From assembly GCA_017427945.1 (NCBI GenBank), contig JAFRRT010000012.1:186001-250000 (forward strand): a DNA stretch of 64,000 nt, given 5' to 3'. The position numbers were made by a program, and so were the translations under genes. This DNA is from Muribaculaceae bacterium. Its GTDB lineage: Bacteria; Bacteroidota; Bacteroidia; Bacteroidales; Muribaculaceae. Position 1 is the stretch's first letter, and the number at the start of each line of letters is the position of its first letter. Below, in pieces: positions 27,629 through 36,991 of this stretch. Below the pieces are notes generated by a model, which was not told where the DNA came from, ran no database searches, and saw nothing but the letters and a program-made list of their open reading frames with translations.

Positions 27629-28078
27629 ATGAAAAAGACCATTATCATTGCAGTCATCATGCTGCTTGTAGCAAGCACCGTCTCGCTCGATGCCCGCACT
27701 AAAAAGTCATCTAAGGCCAAGAGTGCCTCGACTACTCAGGTCATCTACACCGGTGACATCGCCAATAAGGTGATTGGTTACAACAGCACCACGCCACTCA
27801 ACATCACCGTCAAGAACGGCGTAATAGAGAGTATCGAGGTGCTCCCCAACCAAGAGACCCCCAGCTACCTCAAACGTGCCAAAGACAAGGTGCTGCCCCA
27901 GTACATCGGTAAAACCGTTGCCGAGGCCAAGAAACTCAACGCCGACATAGCAACCGGTGCCACCTACACCAGCGAGGCCCTTATCAAGAACATCCAGGAG
28001 GGACTCAAGCAAGCCAAGAGCACTTCTACCAAGAAAAAAGCAACATCCAAGAAGAAGACGAGCAAGAAACGCCGTTAA
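27629..28078 (+). CDS. Exported FMN-binding-domain protein with Lys-rich tail
   Basis: 149 residues with a signal peptide (MKKTIIIAVIMLLVASTVSLDA). The core (residues 35-130) is an FMN_bind-like domain ending in ADIATGATYTSEALIKNI. TGAT at 109-112 matches the (S/T)GAT site at which ApbE attaches FMN covalently to Thr, as in NqrC and RnfG. The final 20 residues are almost all Lys, Ser, Thr and Arg. It probably carries electrons in the periplasm; no reductase, ApbE or Nqr/Rnf gene is adjacent, so its partners must be elsewhere. Confidence 0.8.
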   Translation: MKKTIIIAVIMLLVASTVSLDARTKKSSKAKSASTTQVIYTGDIANKVIGYNSTTPLNITVKNGVIESIEVLPNQETPSYLKRAKDKVLPQYIGKTVAEAKKLNADIATGATYTSEALIKNIQEGLKQAKSTSTKKKATSKKKTSKKRR

Positions 28079-28105
28079 TCTGTTTCGCATCCCCTCTGAC
28101 GGACC

Positions 28106-29188
28106 ATGACGCGTAGATTCCCGGTATTTTTCCTGATGTTGGCAGTCGTGTTTGCGGCACTTAGTGAGTGTCCCATCGACAAGACAAGCCATGAATACCT
28201 TTTCGTGGAGGGAGAGGTGCCGTTCAAGTCTTGTCATGCGTCAACGATTGCCGAGATGAACAAAGGCGACCTCGTGGCGGCCTACTTTGGCGGCAGTTAT
28301 GAGGGCTGCGAGGATGTTTGCATCTGGGTGAGCCGCAAGTCACATGATGCCACAGAATGGTTGGCTCCCATCATGGCTGCCGATGGTGTTTTAAACGATA
28401 CGCTGCGCAAGGCGTGCTACAATCCTGTGCTACAGTTGATGCCTAATGGCGAACTGTGGCTTTTTTTCAAAATCGGCTCCTGTGTCGCCGACTGGACGGG
28501 GTGGCTTACCAAATCACGCGACGGCGGCAAGACATGGAGTAAACGCGAGCCGTTGCCCGAAGGCTTTCTCGGCCCCATCAAGAACAAGCCCCTACTATTG
28601 GGCGACAGGCTGTTGTGTCCATCGAGTACCGAGAAAGACGGGTGGCGCATCCACTTCGAGATTCTTGACCTGAGAACTGGCCAGTGGCATAAAGTCGGCC
28701 CCATCAAGGGGGCTCAAGCGCTCACCACGATGGACATGAACAAACCAGATGCACAACCTCAGGAAATCATGTGCATCCAACCAGCCCTGCTACAAATGGC
28801 TGACGGTTCCATCAAAGCCCTGTGCCGCACCAAAAACGGCAAGTTGGCGACAACGATCAGCCACGATGACGGTGAGACCTGGAGCGAGGTCACACTGACC
28901 GACCTGCCCAACAACAACAGCGGAGTAGATGCCATGACCATTAGTGATGGCCGCCATATGCTGGTTTATAACCCCAACAGTGCCATGCCCGGCGAAGAGA
29001 GCGGTCCCCGCACGCCATTAAGCATCGCCATGAGCGAAGACGGTGAGCACTGGAAAACCATCTTCAACGAAGAGGGACCAGGAGAATTGTCCTATCCAGC
29101 CATCATCCAAGGCCAAAACGGTCACCTCTACATCACTTACACCTTTCACCGCAAACGCATTGCCTTTTGGGACTTGACGCTCATATAA
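28106..29188 (+). CDS. Exported sialidase-like (BNR/Asp-box) beta-propeller enzyme
   Basis: 360 residues with a likely signal peptide (RRFPVFFLMLAVVFAALSEC). It is a six-bladed-propeller type protein with Asp-box motifs SRDGGKTW (near 134), SHDDGETW (near 252) and the weaker SEDGEHW (near 310). The YNPVLQLMPNGELWLFFK and YPAIIQGQNGHLYITYTF strands fit the BNR_2 group, which holds exo-sialidases and related glycoside hydrolases. The classic N-terminal FRIP motif is not seen; SCHASTIAEMNKGDLVAAYF is the equivalent region. True sialidase activity is therefore uncertain. It follows the FMN-binding gene by 27 nt. Confidence 0.75.
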   Translation: MTRRFPVFFLMLAVVFAALSECPIDKTSHEYLFVEGEVPFKSCHASTIAEMNKGDLVAAYFGGSYEGCEDVCIWVSRKSHDATEWLAPIMAADGVLNDTLRKACYNPVLQLMPNGELWLFFKIGSCVADWTGWLTKSRDGGKTWSKREPLPEGFLGPIKNKPLLLGDRLLCPSSTEKDGWRIHFEILDLRTGQWHKVGPIKGAQALTTMDMNKPDAQPQEIMCIQPALLQMADGSIKALCRTKNGKLATTISHDDGETWSEVTLTDLPNNNSGVDAMTISDGRHMLVYNPNSAMPGEESGPRTPLSIAMSEDGEHWKTIFNEEGPGELSYPAIIQGQNGHLYITYTFHRKRIAFWDLTLI

Positions 29189-29236
29189 CACCATTATGAT
29201 TGTCAAGGCCAAAATGCGTAAAATATAATTTAAACA

Positions 29237-29761
29237 ATGAAAAGTTATCTTGAAATCAAGGTGCCCATCTCCTTTGACGAATATTGGTTCAGGGAGTTGC
29301 GCGACCTGTTGGACGGTGTTGACATTCGTTGGCAGCGGGGTTATTACCATATCACGATGGCATTCCTGGATTTTGCCCCCGACGGCGTGAACATGGTTCC
29401 CGGACTTGACGAAATCCTTAACGATGCGATGGCACCGACCATCACCTTCGACACACTCGACGCTTTTGCTTCAGGTGCCCACCGACAAGTCATCCACCTC
29501 ACCACCTCTAACGCCCCCGACGATTTCCTAGAACTGGTAGAGGATGTAAGGCGTTATTTCAAGTCAAAAGGCTGCGTCATCCAATCCGACTTCCGCCTAC
29601 ACGTTACCCTTGGCAGGGTTCAAGACTCAAGGATGAACGTGCGCAAACTCAAAGACATTATCAGCCAAGTGGATTTACCTACATTTACTATGGAACTGAC
29701 GGAGTTGGAGTACCGCATCTTCCGTGGCAAAACGCTTGGCCAGTGGAAACTGATGTATTAA
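29237..29761 (+). CDS. 2H phosphoesterase (LigT / 2'-5' RNA ligase-like)
   Basis: 174 residues, cytoplasmic. The two H-x-T/S-x motifs that define the 2H superfamily are present: YYHITMAFLD near 36 and FRLHVTLGRV near 119. Family members hydrolyse 2',3'-cyclic phosphates or related RNA ends, or act as cyclic nucleotide phosphodiesterases. The substrate is not predictable. It precedes uvrB but uvrB has its own promoter. Confidence 0.85.
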   Translation: MKSYLEIKVPISFDEYWFRELRDLLDGVDIRWQRGYYHITMAFLDFAPDGVNMVPGLDEILNDAMAPTITFDTLDAFASGAHRQVIHLTTSNAPDDFLELVEDVRRYFKSKGCVIQSDFRLHVTLGRVQDSRMNVRKLKDIISQVDLPTFTMELTELEYRIFRGKTLGQWKLMY

Positions 29762-29805
29762 GGACATCACAAAGTATTCCGGACTGCGTTGTCCTGCCCT
29801 GATTT

Positions 29806-29837
29806 TTTGCTTCTCCACGAAAAAAATCTTATCTTTG
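29806..29837 (+). promoter_or_regulatory. Promoter of uvrB
   Basis: TTTG at 29806-29809, 20-nt spacer, TATCTTTG at 29830-29837; 23 nt to the ATG. Confidence 0.75.
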
Positions 29838-29860
29838 CCAGTTGATAATTTAAGCGCGAA

Positions 29861-31942
29861 ATGGAATACAAACTGCACAGCGAATATGCTCCGACAGGCG
29901 ACCAGCCGCAGGCGATTGCCGAGCTGGCCGACGGTGTGAACGGCGGTGTCCCCTACCAGACACTGCTGGGCGTGACGGGATCGGGCAAAACGTTCACGAT
30001 GGCAAACGTCATCGCCAGAACGGGCCGTCCCACGCTGGTGTTGTCTCACAACAAGACGCTGGCGGCACAGTTGTATGCCGAGTTCAAGAGTTTCTTCCCC
30101 GAAAACGCGGTACATTATTTCGTTTCCTACTACGACTACTATCAGCCCGAGGCCTATATCCCCTCAACCGACAAATACATCGAAAAAGACCTCGCCATCA
30201 ACGACGAGATTGAGCGCCTGCGCCTCGCTACGGTGACAGCACTGCTGTCAGGACGAAGGGACATCGTGGTGGTATCTAGTGTGTCCTGCCTATACGGCAT
30301 GGGCAATCCCGAAGACATCACTGCCAATGCCATTGAACTAAAAGTCGGTGACCAGATAGGGCGCGACCAACTGTTGCACCGCCTGGTAGATGCCCTGTAT
30401 TCCCGCAGCGACACCGAGTTGAGGATGGGCACATTCCGCGTCAAGGGCGACACCGTCGACATCTTCCTGAGCGATGAGGACATCATGTTGCGCATCATCT
30501 TCTGGGGCGACGAAATCGAGCGCATCCAGATTCTTGACAGCGAGACACAACTGCCCACCGAGGACGTCGAGGGCTTCAAGATATTCCCTGCCAACATCTT
30601 CGTCACCACCAAGGAGCGAATGCGTGCTGCCATGGGCCAAATCGACCTGGACCGTGAAAACCAGGTAGCAGCTTTTGCGCGCGAGAACCGTTTTGCTGAG
30701 GCCAAACGGTTGAATGAACGTGTGACCTATGACATGGAAATGATGCGCGAAGTGGGCTACTGTTCAGGCATCGAGAACTATTCAAGGTATTTTGACGGAC
30801 GTCGTCCCGGCATGAGGCCGTTCTGCCTGCTGGATTACTTCGCTGATGACTTCCTCACCATCATTGACGAGAGCCATGTGACAGTGCCGCAAATTCGTGC
30901 CATGTACGGCGGTGACCAGTCGCGCAAGACCAACCTGGTACACTACGGCTTCCGCTTGGAGGCTGCACTGGACAACCGTCCCCTGCGTTTCGAGGAATTT
31001 GAGGCACTGACGCACCAGACCATCTATGTGAGCGCCACCCCTGCCGACTATGAGCTGAACAAGAGCGAAGGCATCATTACCGAGCAACTCATCAGGCCCA
31101 CCGGCCTGCTCGACCCGCAAATCATCGTGCGTCCCTCACATGGTCAAGTCGATGACCTGGTAGAGGAAATCCAGCTGCGCATCGAACGTGGTGAGCGCAC
31201 GCTGGTGACCACACTGACCAAGCGCATGGCCGAGGAGTTGAGCGACTACCTCAAGAAACTGGACATCCGCACCGCCTATATGCATAGTGATGTTGAGACA
31301 CTGGAACGCATCGAAATCATCGACAACCTGCGGGCCGGAGCCATCGACGTACTCGTAGGTGTAAACCTGCTACGCGAGGGCCTTGACCTGCCCGAGGTGT
31401 CGCTTGTCGCCATCCTCGATGCCGACAAGGAAGGTTTCCTGCGCAGCCGACGCTCACTGACACAGACCGTAGGCCGCGCAGCGCGCAACCTGAACGGCAC
31501 CGTCATCATGTATGCCGACAACATCACCGACTCGATGCGTCAGACCATCGATGAGACCGAGCGCCGCCGCACCCTGCAACTCAAGTACAACGAGGAAAAC
31601 GGCATCACGCCCACCGCCATCATCAAGGCCCGCACTGCCATCATCGGGCAGGACACAGACATGCATCATCCTGCTGGCGGAGGACGACACAGCCAGACGC
31701 CAATGCCCGCAGCGTCATCACCCAGCCTGCGCTACACCGAGGAATTTGACGCCAGCGCCGGCGTAGCCGCCGACCCCGTTGTCGCCTACATGACCGGTAA
31801 AGACCTGCACGCCGCTATCGACCGCTTGAAGACTCAGATGATTGAGGCCGCCAAGCGGATGGACTTCCTTGAGGCTGCTCAGTACCGCGACGAGATTCTT
31901 AAACTTGAAGAACTGCTGCAGGAGAGGGAGGACAGCAATTAG
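29861..31942 (+). CDS. uvrB: Excinuclease ABC subunit B
   Basis: The 693-residue damage-verifying helicase of nucleotide excision repair. Walker A GVTGSGKTF, the beta-hairpin YYDYYQPEAYIPSTD, DESHVTVPQIRAMYGGD, helicase motifs (YVSATPADYE, YMHSDVETLERIEI, LREGLDLPEVSLVAILDADK, QTVGRAARN) and the C-terminal UVR domain (IDRLKTQMIEAAKRMDFLEA) are all present. About 45 residues rich in Gly, Pro, Ala and Ser (GGGRHSQTPMPAASSPS) separate the helicase core from the UVR domain. It leads a run with ygiQ and a PAP2 gene. Confidence 0.97.
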   Translation: MEYKLHSEYAPTGDQPQAIAELADGVNGGVPYQTLLGVTGSGKTFTMANVIARTGRPTLVLSHNKTLAAQLYAEFKSFFPENAVHYFVSYYDYYQPEAYIPSTDKYIEKDLAINDEIERLRLATVTALLSGRRDIVVVSSVSCLYGMGNPEDITANAIELKVGDQIGRDQLLHRLVDALYSRSDTELRMGTFRVKGDTVDIFLSDEDIMLRIIFWGDEIERIQILDSETQLPTEDVEGFKIFPANIFVTTKERMRAAMGQIDLDRENQVAAFARENRFAEAKRLNERVTYDMEMMREVGYCSGIENYSRYFDGRRPGMRPFCLLDYFADDFLTIIDESHVTVPQIRAMYGGDQSRKTNLVHYGFRLEAALDNRPLRFEEFEALTHQTIYVSATPADYELNKSEGIITEQLIRPTGLLDPQIIVRPSHGQVDDLVEEIQLRIERGERTLVTTLTKRMAEELSDYLKKLDIRTAYMHSDVETLERIEIIDNLRAGAIDVLVGVNLLREGLDLPEVSLVAILDADKEGFLRSRRSLTQTVGRAARNLNGTVIMYADNITDSMRQTIDETERRRTLQLKYNEENGITPTAIIKARTAIIGQDTDMHHPAGGGRHSQTPMPAASSPSLRYTEEFDASAGVAADPVVAYMTGKDLHAAIDRLKTQMIEAAKRMDFLEAAQYRDEILKLEELLQEREDSN

Positions 31943-31981
31943 CATTTAGCGAAAATATAAAGGGCAATACTCAATAACATC

Positions 31982-33832
31982 GTGAAACAGGACAAAGGAC
32001 ATAGCGACCACCACATCAAGGGGCAATGGCTACCCACAACGCGCAAGGAGATGGAATACTTGGGCTGGGAGCAGGCCGATGTGATCCTGTTCACGGGTGA
32101 TGCCTATATCGACCATCCATCGATGGGCACCGCCGTCATCGGGCGCGTACTGGAAGCCCACGGCTACAAGGTCGCCGTTGTGCCTCAGCCCAACTGGAGG
32201 GATGACTTGCGCGACTTCAAGAAGTTGGGGGCTCCACGATTGTTTTTTGGTGTCTCGGCGGGTGCGATGGACTCGATGGTCAACCATTACACCGCTGCAC
32301 GTCGCAAGCGCAGCGATGATGCATACAGCCCCAATGGCCGTGCAGGAGCCCGTCCCGACTACCCCACCATCGTCTATAGCGAAATCCTGAAGCGGCTGTT
32401 TCCCGACGTTCCCGTTGTTGCAGGTGGCATTGAGGTGTCATTGAGACGCCTGGCTCACTATGACTACTGGCAGGACAAGCTGAGACCCTCTATTCTTATC
32501 GACAGCCCCGCCGATATAATGGTCTATGGCATGGGCGAACTGCCCAACCTCGCCATAGCCAATGCGCTGGACCAAGGCAAAAGGATTGAAGAGCTGACCG
32601 ACATACCCCAGACAGTGGTCCGCCGACCGCTGAGTGAGTTGCCAAAGGGGAACACTGATACCGATGTGGTGCTGCACAGCTATGAAGAGTGCCAGCAGTC
32701 CAAGAAAGCTCAAGCCGAGAATTTCAAGGTAATTGAGGTGGAAAGCAACCTGTGGCACGGACACAACGTTTGGCAGGCAAGTGGTGACATCGCCATCAAG
32801 GTCAACCGCACCAATCCGCCGATGACCACCGCGCAGATTGACGCCTCGTTTGACCTACCTTATACCCGACTGCCCCACCCCCGCTATCAAGGCAAACGCA
32901 TCCCAGCCTATGAGATGATACGCCACTCGGTATGCATGCACCGCGGCTGTTTTGGCGGTTGCGCCTTCTGTACCATTAGCGCCCATCAAGGCAAATTCAT
33001 TGCTTCCCGCAGCAAGGAATCCATCTTGCGAGAAGTCAAACAAGTGACACAAATGGAGGACTTCAAGGGATACATCAGCGACCTGGGAGGCCCCAGCGCC
33101 AACATGTACGGCATGCATGGCAAAGACCTGGAGAAGTGCCAACGTTGTCAGCGTCCGTCATGTCTGCATCCCCAGCCTTGCAACAACCTCAACACCGACC
33201 ACAGCGCCCTGCTAGACATCTATCATGCTGTTGATGCCTTGCCCGAGGTGAAGAAGTCTTTTATCGGCAGCGGCGTGCGCTACGACCTGTCGATGCACCG
33301 CACTGGCGACCCACGCGTGGATAAGGTGAATGCACAATACAACGAGGAGCTTATCCGCTATCATGTCTCAGGACGATTGAAAGTCGCGCCCGAACATACA
33401 AGCGATGAGGTGCTGATGCTGATGCGCAAGCCTTCGTTTGAATTGTTCAGGCGTTTCAAGACGCTGTTTGACCGCATCAACGTGAAATACGATCTGCGAC
33501 AGCAACTCATCCCCTACTTCATCTCGTCACATCCAGGCTGCCGCGAAGCTGATATGGCTGAACTAGCCGCCATCACCAAGGAACTGGACTTCCGCCTGGA
33601 ACAGGTGCAGGACTTCACGCCCACTCCCATGACCATCTCGACCGAGACCTACTACACCGGCTTTCACCCTTACACGCTCAAGCCCGTATATTGTGCCAAA
33701 ACACCATTGGAAAAGCAGGCACAGCGCTTGTTCTTCTTCTGGTATGACCGCAAGAACCGCGCCGCCATCACTGCAGCCCTCAAACGCATCCACCGCAGCG
33801 ACCTGCTGCGCAAACTATACCCCAACCGATGA
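31982..33832 (+). CDS. ygiQ: YgiQ-family radical SAM protein
   Basis: 616 residues, GTG start at 31982. N-terminal UPF0313 domain (WLPTTRKEMEYLGWEQADVI), then the radical SAM core with C323-x3-C327-x2-C330 (CFGGCAFC) for the 4Fe-4S cluster. A second Cys-rich stretch, CQRCQRPSCLHPQPC, lies about 60 residues later and is characteristic of the family. The reaction is not established. It overlaps the next gene by 4 nt and lies 39 nt after uvrB. Confidence 0.92.
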   Translation: MKQDKGHSDHHIKGQWLPTTRKEMEYLGWEQADVILFTGDAYIDHPSMGTAVIGRVLEAHGYKVAVVPQPNWRDDLRDFKKLGAPRLFFGVSAGAMDSMVNHYTAARRKRSDDAYSPNGRAGARPDYPTIVYSEILKRLFPDVPVVAGGIEVSLRRLAHYDYWQDKLRPSILIDSPADIMVYGMGELPNLAIANALDQGKRIEELTDIPQTVVRRPLSELPKGNTDTDVVLHSYEECQQSKKAQAENFKVIEVESNLWHGHNVWQASGDIAIKVNRTNPPMTTAQIDASFDLPYTRLPHPRYQGKRIPAYEMIRHSVCMHRGCFGGCAFCTISAHQGKFIASRSKESILREVKQVTQMEDFKGYISDLGGPSANMYGMHGKDLEKCQRCQRPSCLHPQPCNNLNTDHSALLDIYHAVDALPEVKKSFIGSGVRYDLSMHRTGDPRVDKVNAQYNEELIRYHVSGRLKVAPEHTSDEVLMLMRKPSFELFRRFKTLFDRINVKYDLRQQLIPYFISSHPGCREADMAELAAITKELDFRLEQVQDFTPTPMTISTETYYTGFHPYTLKPVYCAKTPLEKQAQRLFFFWYDRKNRAAITAALKRIHRSDLLRKLYPNR

Positions 33833-34371
33833 TGAAGCGCCTGATTATCATCCTGATTGCTGTCTCATGCATGCTCAATGCCATGGCCGAAGACACTTTT
33901 GTTGAACGAAGCACCGACGTGTTGTGTCTCGTTCCTGATGCCGCTGCCGTGGGTATCGCCATCGCCAAGCATGACACCGAGGGCCTCAAGCAGTTGGGCT
34001 TGAGCACAGCTACCTGCCTTGCCGTGAACTATGGGCTTGAGCTGTGCATCCGCAAGGACCGTCCAGACGGAACCGGACATCACGCCTTTCCCAGCACCCA
34101 CACGGCAGTTGCCTTCAACGGCTCGACCTTCCTGATGAAGCGTTACGGCTGGAAATTGGGCGTCCCGGCCTATGTCCTCTCAAGTTATGTGGCATGGGGA
34201 CGCGTCCACAGCGACCGTCATGACTGGTGGGATGTTTTGGGTGGTGCCGCTATCGGTGCGGGCAGTGCCTGGTTGTTCACCCGCCCCTTTGTCAAGGATG
34301 TTGACGTAACAATAAGCCCGACCACCTTTGGTGACCGGGCCTATGGATTGACTGCTACTATACAGTTTTGA
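33829..34371 (+). CDS. PAP2-family phosphatase, exported
   Basis: 180 residues with a signal peptide (MKRLIIILIAVSCMLNAMA). The three acid-phosphatase motifs are visible: IRKDRPDG, PSTHTAVAF and WGRVHSDRHDWWDVLGGA. The last has an S-D-R-H order that keeps the catalytic His and Asp. It is probably a periplasmic phosphatase acting on lipid or sugar phosphates. Its start overlaps the ygiQ stop. Its stop codon directly abuts the stop of the convergent gene (34371/34372) with no terminator between. Confidence 0.85.
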   Translation: MMKRLIIILIAVSCMLNAMAEDTFVERSTDVLCLVPDAAAVGIAIAKHDTEGLKQLGLSTATCLAVNYGLELCIRKDRPDGTGHHAFPSTHTAVAFNGSTFLMKRYGWKLGVPAYVLSSYVAWGRVHSDRHDWWDVLGGAAIGAGSAWLFTRPFVKDVDVTISPTTFGDRAYGLTATIQF

Positions 34372-36237
34372 TTATTTCACGAGCACTTTCCTTGCAGTGC
34401 CGTCGCTCATCTTCACGAGGTTTACACCTTGCTGGAGACCGTTATGCTGACGTCCCATCATGTCGTAATAAGCGACAGGAACAGCATCACCCTCGTTAAG
34501 AATTTCCTCAATGCCACCTTCATCGCTGATCAGTCTCACGCACTCGGCGTTGTTCACCTTCATGTCGTTATAAACACCGCTGGCGCCATTGGTCAGGGGA
34601 CGGCCGATGAATGCAACAACATTCAAGTTGGCCATGTTCCATTCAGCAGGAACCGTGAAAGTAAATTCATTGGAGTATCCTTCCCCAACCATATTGATAT
34701 CAACACCCTTGGCAGAACCCAGAGCACAGCGGAACACACCGTTGTGCATATAGTTATTAACCCAGGTGCCATTGTTCAACTGACGAGCCACCAGACTGTC
34801 CTCGGTGATATAAACAGTGAGTTTATTACCTTCGCCCAGCAGGAGGTCAAAATCAGGAGACATCTCACCCGATACAGTAACCACTGCCTCGCGCGTTTCA
34901 CGGTTCACGACAGAGTTAATCTCGATGGAAGCAAAGGTGAGCTGATTTGCAGATATCTCATCGAAGAATAAACCTAATTCGTTAGCAATCTGCTGATGGT
35001 ATTGCTCATAATAACCGATACCGTTAACCATTTCCACATCGTTTTCCCAACCGGTTGAACGATCGAAAGCAGCAGAAGGATATGCGATACTGCCTCCTGT
35101 CATATAAATCATGATGCTATCACCTTGTGCCGTCGTGTAGGGGTCTACGCCAGTACCCAAGTTGCCATGCAGGCCCACCCAGATGATATCATCACGTTGT
35201 CCCTTGAGGATGTTGAGCATCGAGTTGCCCAAAGGACAGTAGGTGCAATAAGTCGAGGTGAGTTGCTCAATCAGGTGTTTTTGGCGAGGATAAATGCCAT
35301 TATGAACCAGGAACGATGCCCTCATGGGATATACATACTGCAAAACCTCATCATCGATGACAGCATTCTCTACAGTAATCTCGTGGGTACCCATTTCCAT
35401 ATCGGCAGTTTCTATCTCGCTTTGGATAGTAATGGTGTCACCGGCCTCCAGTCGTTCCTGATTGGTAATGGTCCCTACCTTATTGCCGTCAACCTTCACA
35501 TCGAAGGTCAATGCCTGGGCTTCAACGGCATTGTTACCCCTGTTTCTCACAAAGAACGAGAAGGGCAACGTTTCGCCTACCTTCACATATTGAGGGCAGT
35601 CAAAACCGCCGGGCTTAATCAGGTATTTGGGGAAGTTGTCATGCTCAACAATACACTGTACACACAGGTTGCCATAGGGGGTCAATCCCGCCAAGGCCCA
35701 CCTGTACATGCTTCCGGCCTTCTTGTACTGATAGGTGTCATAGATATCGCCCACTTTGACCAAGGCAAGGGGTTTTTGATTGGCTTTCTGCTCATACTGG
35801 AAACCAATCATCAGCTTTTCGCCCTCACTGAGGTTCAACTGATAAGGTGTCGGCAATTCGACAACATTCCAACCAACTTCGCTGACGTTGCAATCCCACG
35901 AAATCATGGTACCATAAGCACCACCTGCTGCAACGGGCATGACAAACACCTTGCTTACCGTTGTGTTCTCAGCAAGGCCGACACGGAATGCCATGATTTT
36001 GCCACCATTGTAAAGGTCCAGTTCCTCAGCCTCGAGGATGGTTCCAAGATAAACAAAACCGTTCGTGCTCAAGCCTACGCCTTCGGTACCGACGTCATCG
36101 GTATCATAATGACCCATCAGCTTCTGGTTATCTGGCAGATCCATACCGGCAGGAGCCTTGGGCACAAAAGCGTTTTGTGCGCACACTGCCAGCGAAAACG
36201 CCAGAGCCATTGACAAAAAAAGTAAAGATTTCTTCAT
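34372..36237 (-). CDS. Omp28-related secreted protein with C-terminal sorting tail
   Basis: 621 residues with a signal peptide (MKKSLLFLSMALAFSLAVCA). Middle section: beta-sandwich domains (GGFDCPQYVKVGETLPFSFF...), then a thioredoxin-like Omp28 module starting HLIEQLTSTYCTYCPLGNSM with a C-x-x-C motif near residue 335. The last 35 residues (VAYYDMMGRQHNGLQQGVNL, ending KVLVK) match the sorting-tail style of type IX secretion cargo in this window. Members of this family are found on the Bacteroidota outer surface; a redox role is inferred from the CxxC. Final gene of the operon that begins at 39944. Confidence 0.85.
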   Translation of the reverse strand: MKKSLLFLSMALAFSLAVCAQNAFVPKAPAGMDLPDNQKLMGHYDTDDVGTEGVGLSTNGFVYLGTILEAEELDLYNGGKIMAFRVGLAENTTVSKVFVMPVAAGGAYGTMISWDCNVSEVGWNVVELPTPYQLNLSEGEKLMIGFQYEQKANQKPLALVKVGDIYDTYQYKKAGSMYRWALAGLTPYGNLCVQCIVEHDNFPKYLIKPGGFDCPQYVKVGETLPFSFFVRNRGNNAVEAQALTFDVKVDGNKVGTITNQERLEAGDTITIQSEIETADMEMGTHEITVENAVIDDEVLQYVYPMRASFLVHNGIYPRQKHLIEQLTSTYCTYCPLGNSMLNILKGQRDDIIWVGLHGNLGTGVDPYTTAQGDSIMIYMTGGSIAYPSAAFDRSTGWENDVEMVNGIGYYEQYHQQIANELGLFFDEISANQLTFASIEINSVVNRETREAVVTVSGEMSPDFDLLLGEGNKLTVYITEDSLVARQLNNGTWVNNYMHNGVFRCALGSAKGVDINMVGEGYSNEFTFTVPAEWNMANLNVVAFIGRPLTNGASGVYNDMKVNNAECVRLISDEGGIEEILNEGDAVPVAYYDMMGRQHNGLQQGVNLVKMSDGTARKVLVK

Positions 36238-36282
36238 GTTAATATCGTATTATATGGTTATATCAGTTCACAAAGAATGTCA

Positions 36283-36969
36283 TTAAGGATTCAAAATGAT
36301 ATCTATGACAGCGTTGATGTCCGAGATATTGACCTCACCGTCCTTGTTGACATCGGCAGCCTCATTACCGGATGACGAAGAGAGGATGGCGTCAATGACA
36401 GCATTGACATCCGAGATGTTCACCTCACCGTCACCGTTCACATCACCCTTGATTGGCTCAGGAGCACCACCCTTGACAAACTTCAAGGTAATGGAGGGGC
36501 CATAACCCAGGTGGGTATATGTTGCAGGCCATCCAATACCCTTGACAAACGTCTCGATGGACAAGACAACCTCACAAACGCCATCGGCCGTAGGGAACCA
36601 CTCACTTTGAATATTCTGCAAACCACCCATGACTTGGCCGTAACCGGTTTCATACATGCCCGTAGTCGTTTGCATGTTGCATGACATCGGGAAACAAAGC
36701 TGGTAGGCACCATTGTCAATCTGCACGACAGTGTATTTCATCTTCAAATAGACATCGGCAGGTGCACCCATGTCAAACACCGAAATCCCGGAATTGATGA
36801 TTTCAGTGCCGTCTTCCTGGACTTCCACCACATTACGCACGACAGTAGCACCGTTTTCAATGAGTTGCATATTCTCATCGACAAAGACAAAGTTCTCATC
36901 GATGTCTTGGGCCAGCAACGGGCAAACCGTCAAGGCCATCAAACCGAAAAACGTAAAAAGTTTTCTCAT
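36283..36969 (-). CDS. Secreted protein with two dockerin type I repeats
   Basis: 228 residues, signal peptide MRKLFTFFGLMALTVCPLLA. The N-terminal 160 residues form a beta-rich domain of unknown type (cohesin-like sandwiches look similar but I cannot assign it). The C-terminus has two calcium-binding dockerin repeats, DVNGDGEVNISDVNAVIDAI and DVNKDGEVNISDINAVIDII. No cohesin partner is recognisable in the window. It sits between the two Omp28-type genes in the same operon (22- and 45-nt gaps). Confidence 0.85.
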   Translation of the reverse strand: MRKLFTFFGLMALTVCPLLAQDIDENFVFVDENMQLIENGATVVRNVVEVQEDGTEIINSGISVFDMGAPADVYLKMKYTVVQIDNGAYQLCFPMSCNMQTTTGMYETGYGQVMGGLQNIQSEWFPTADGVCEVVLSIETFVKGIGWPATYTHLGYGPSITLKFVKGGAPEPIKGDVNGDGEVNISDVNAVIDAILSSSSGNEAADVNKDGEVNISDINAVIDIILNP

Positions 36970-36991
36970 CTCGCTTTATGTTTTATTTGTG

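Noticed and set aside
28106-29188. Naming the BNR protein as a true sialidase (nanH)
   Set aside because: The FRIP-type arginine motif is not visible and the surroundings hold no sialic acid catabolic genes, so only the fold is reported.
35125-36213. 362-codon plus-strand frame opposite the Omp28 gene
   Set aside because: Antisense to a gene with signal peptide, CxxC module and sorting tail; the frame itself shows no recognisable family and no promoter.
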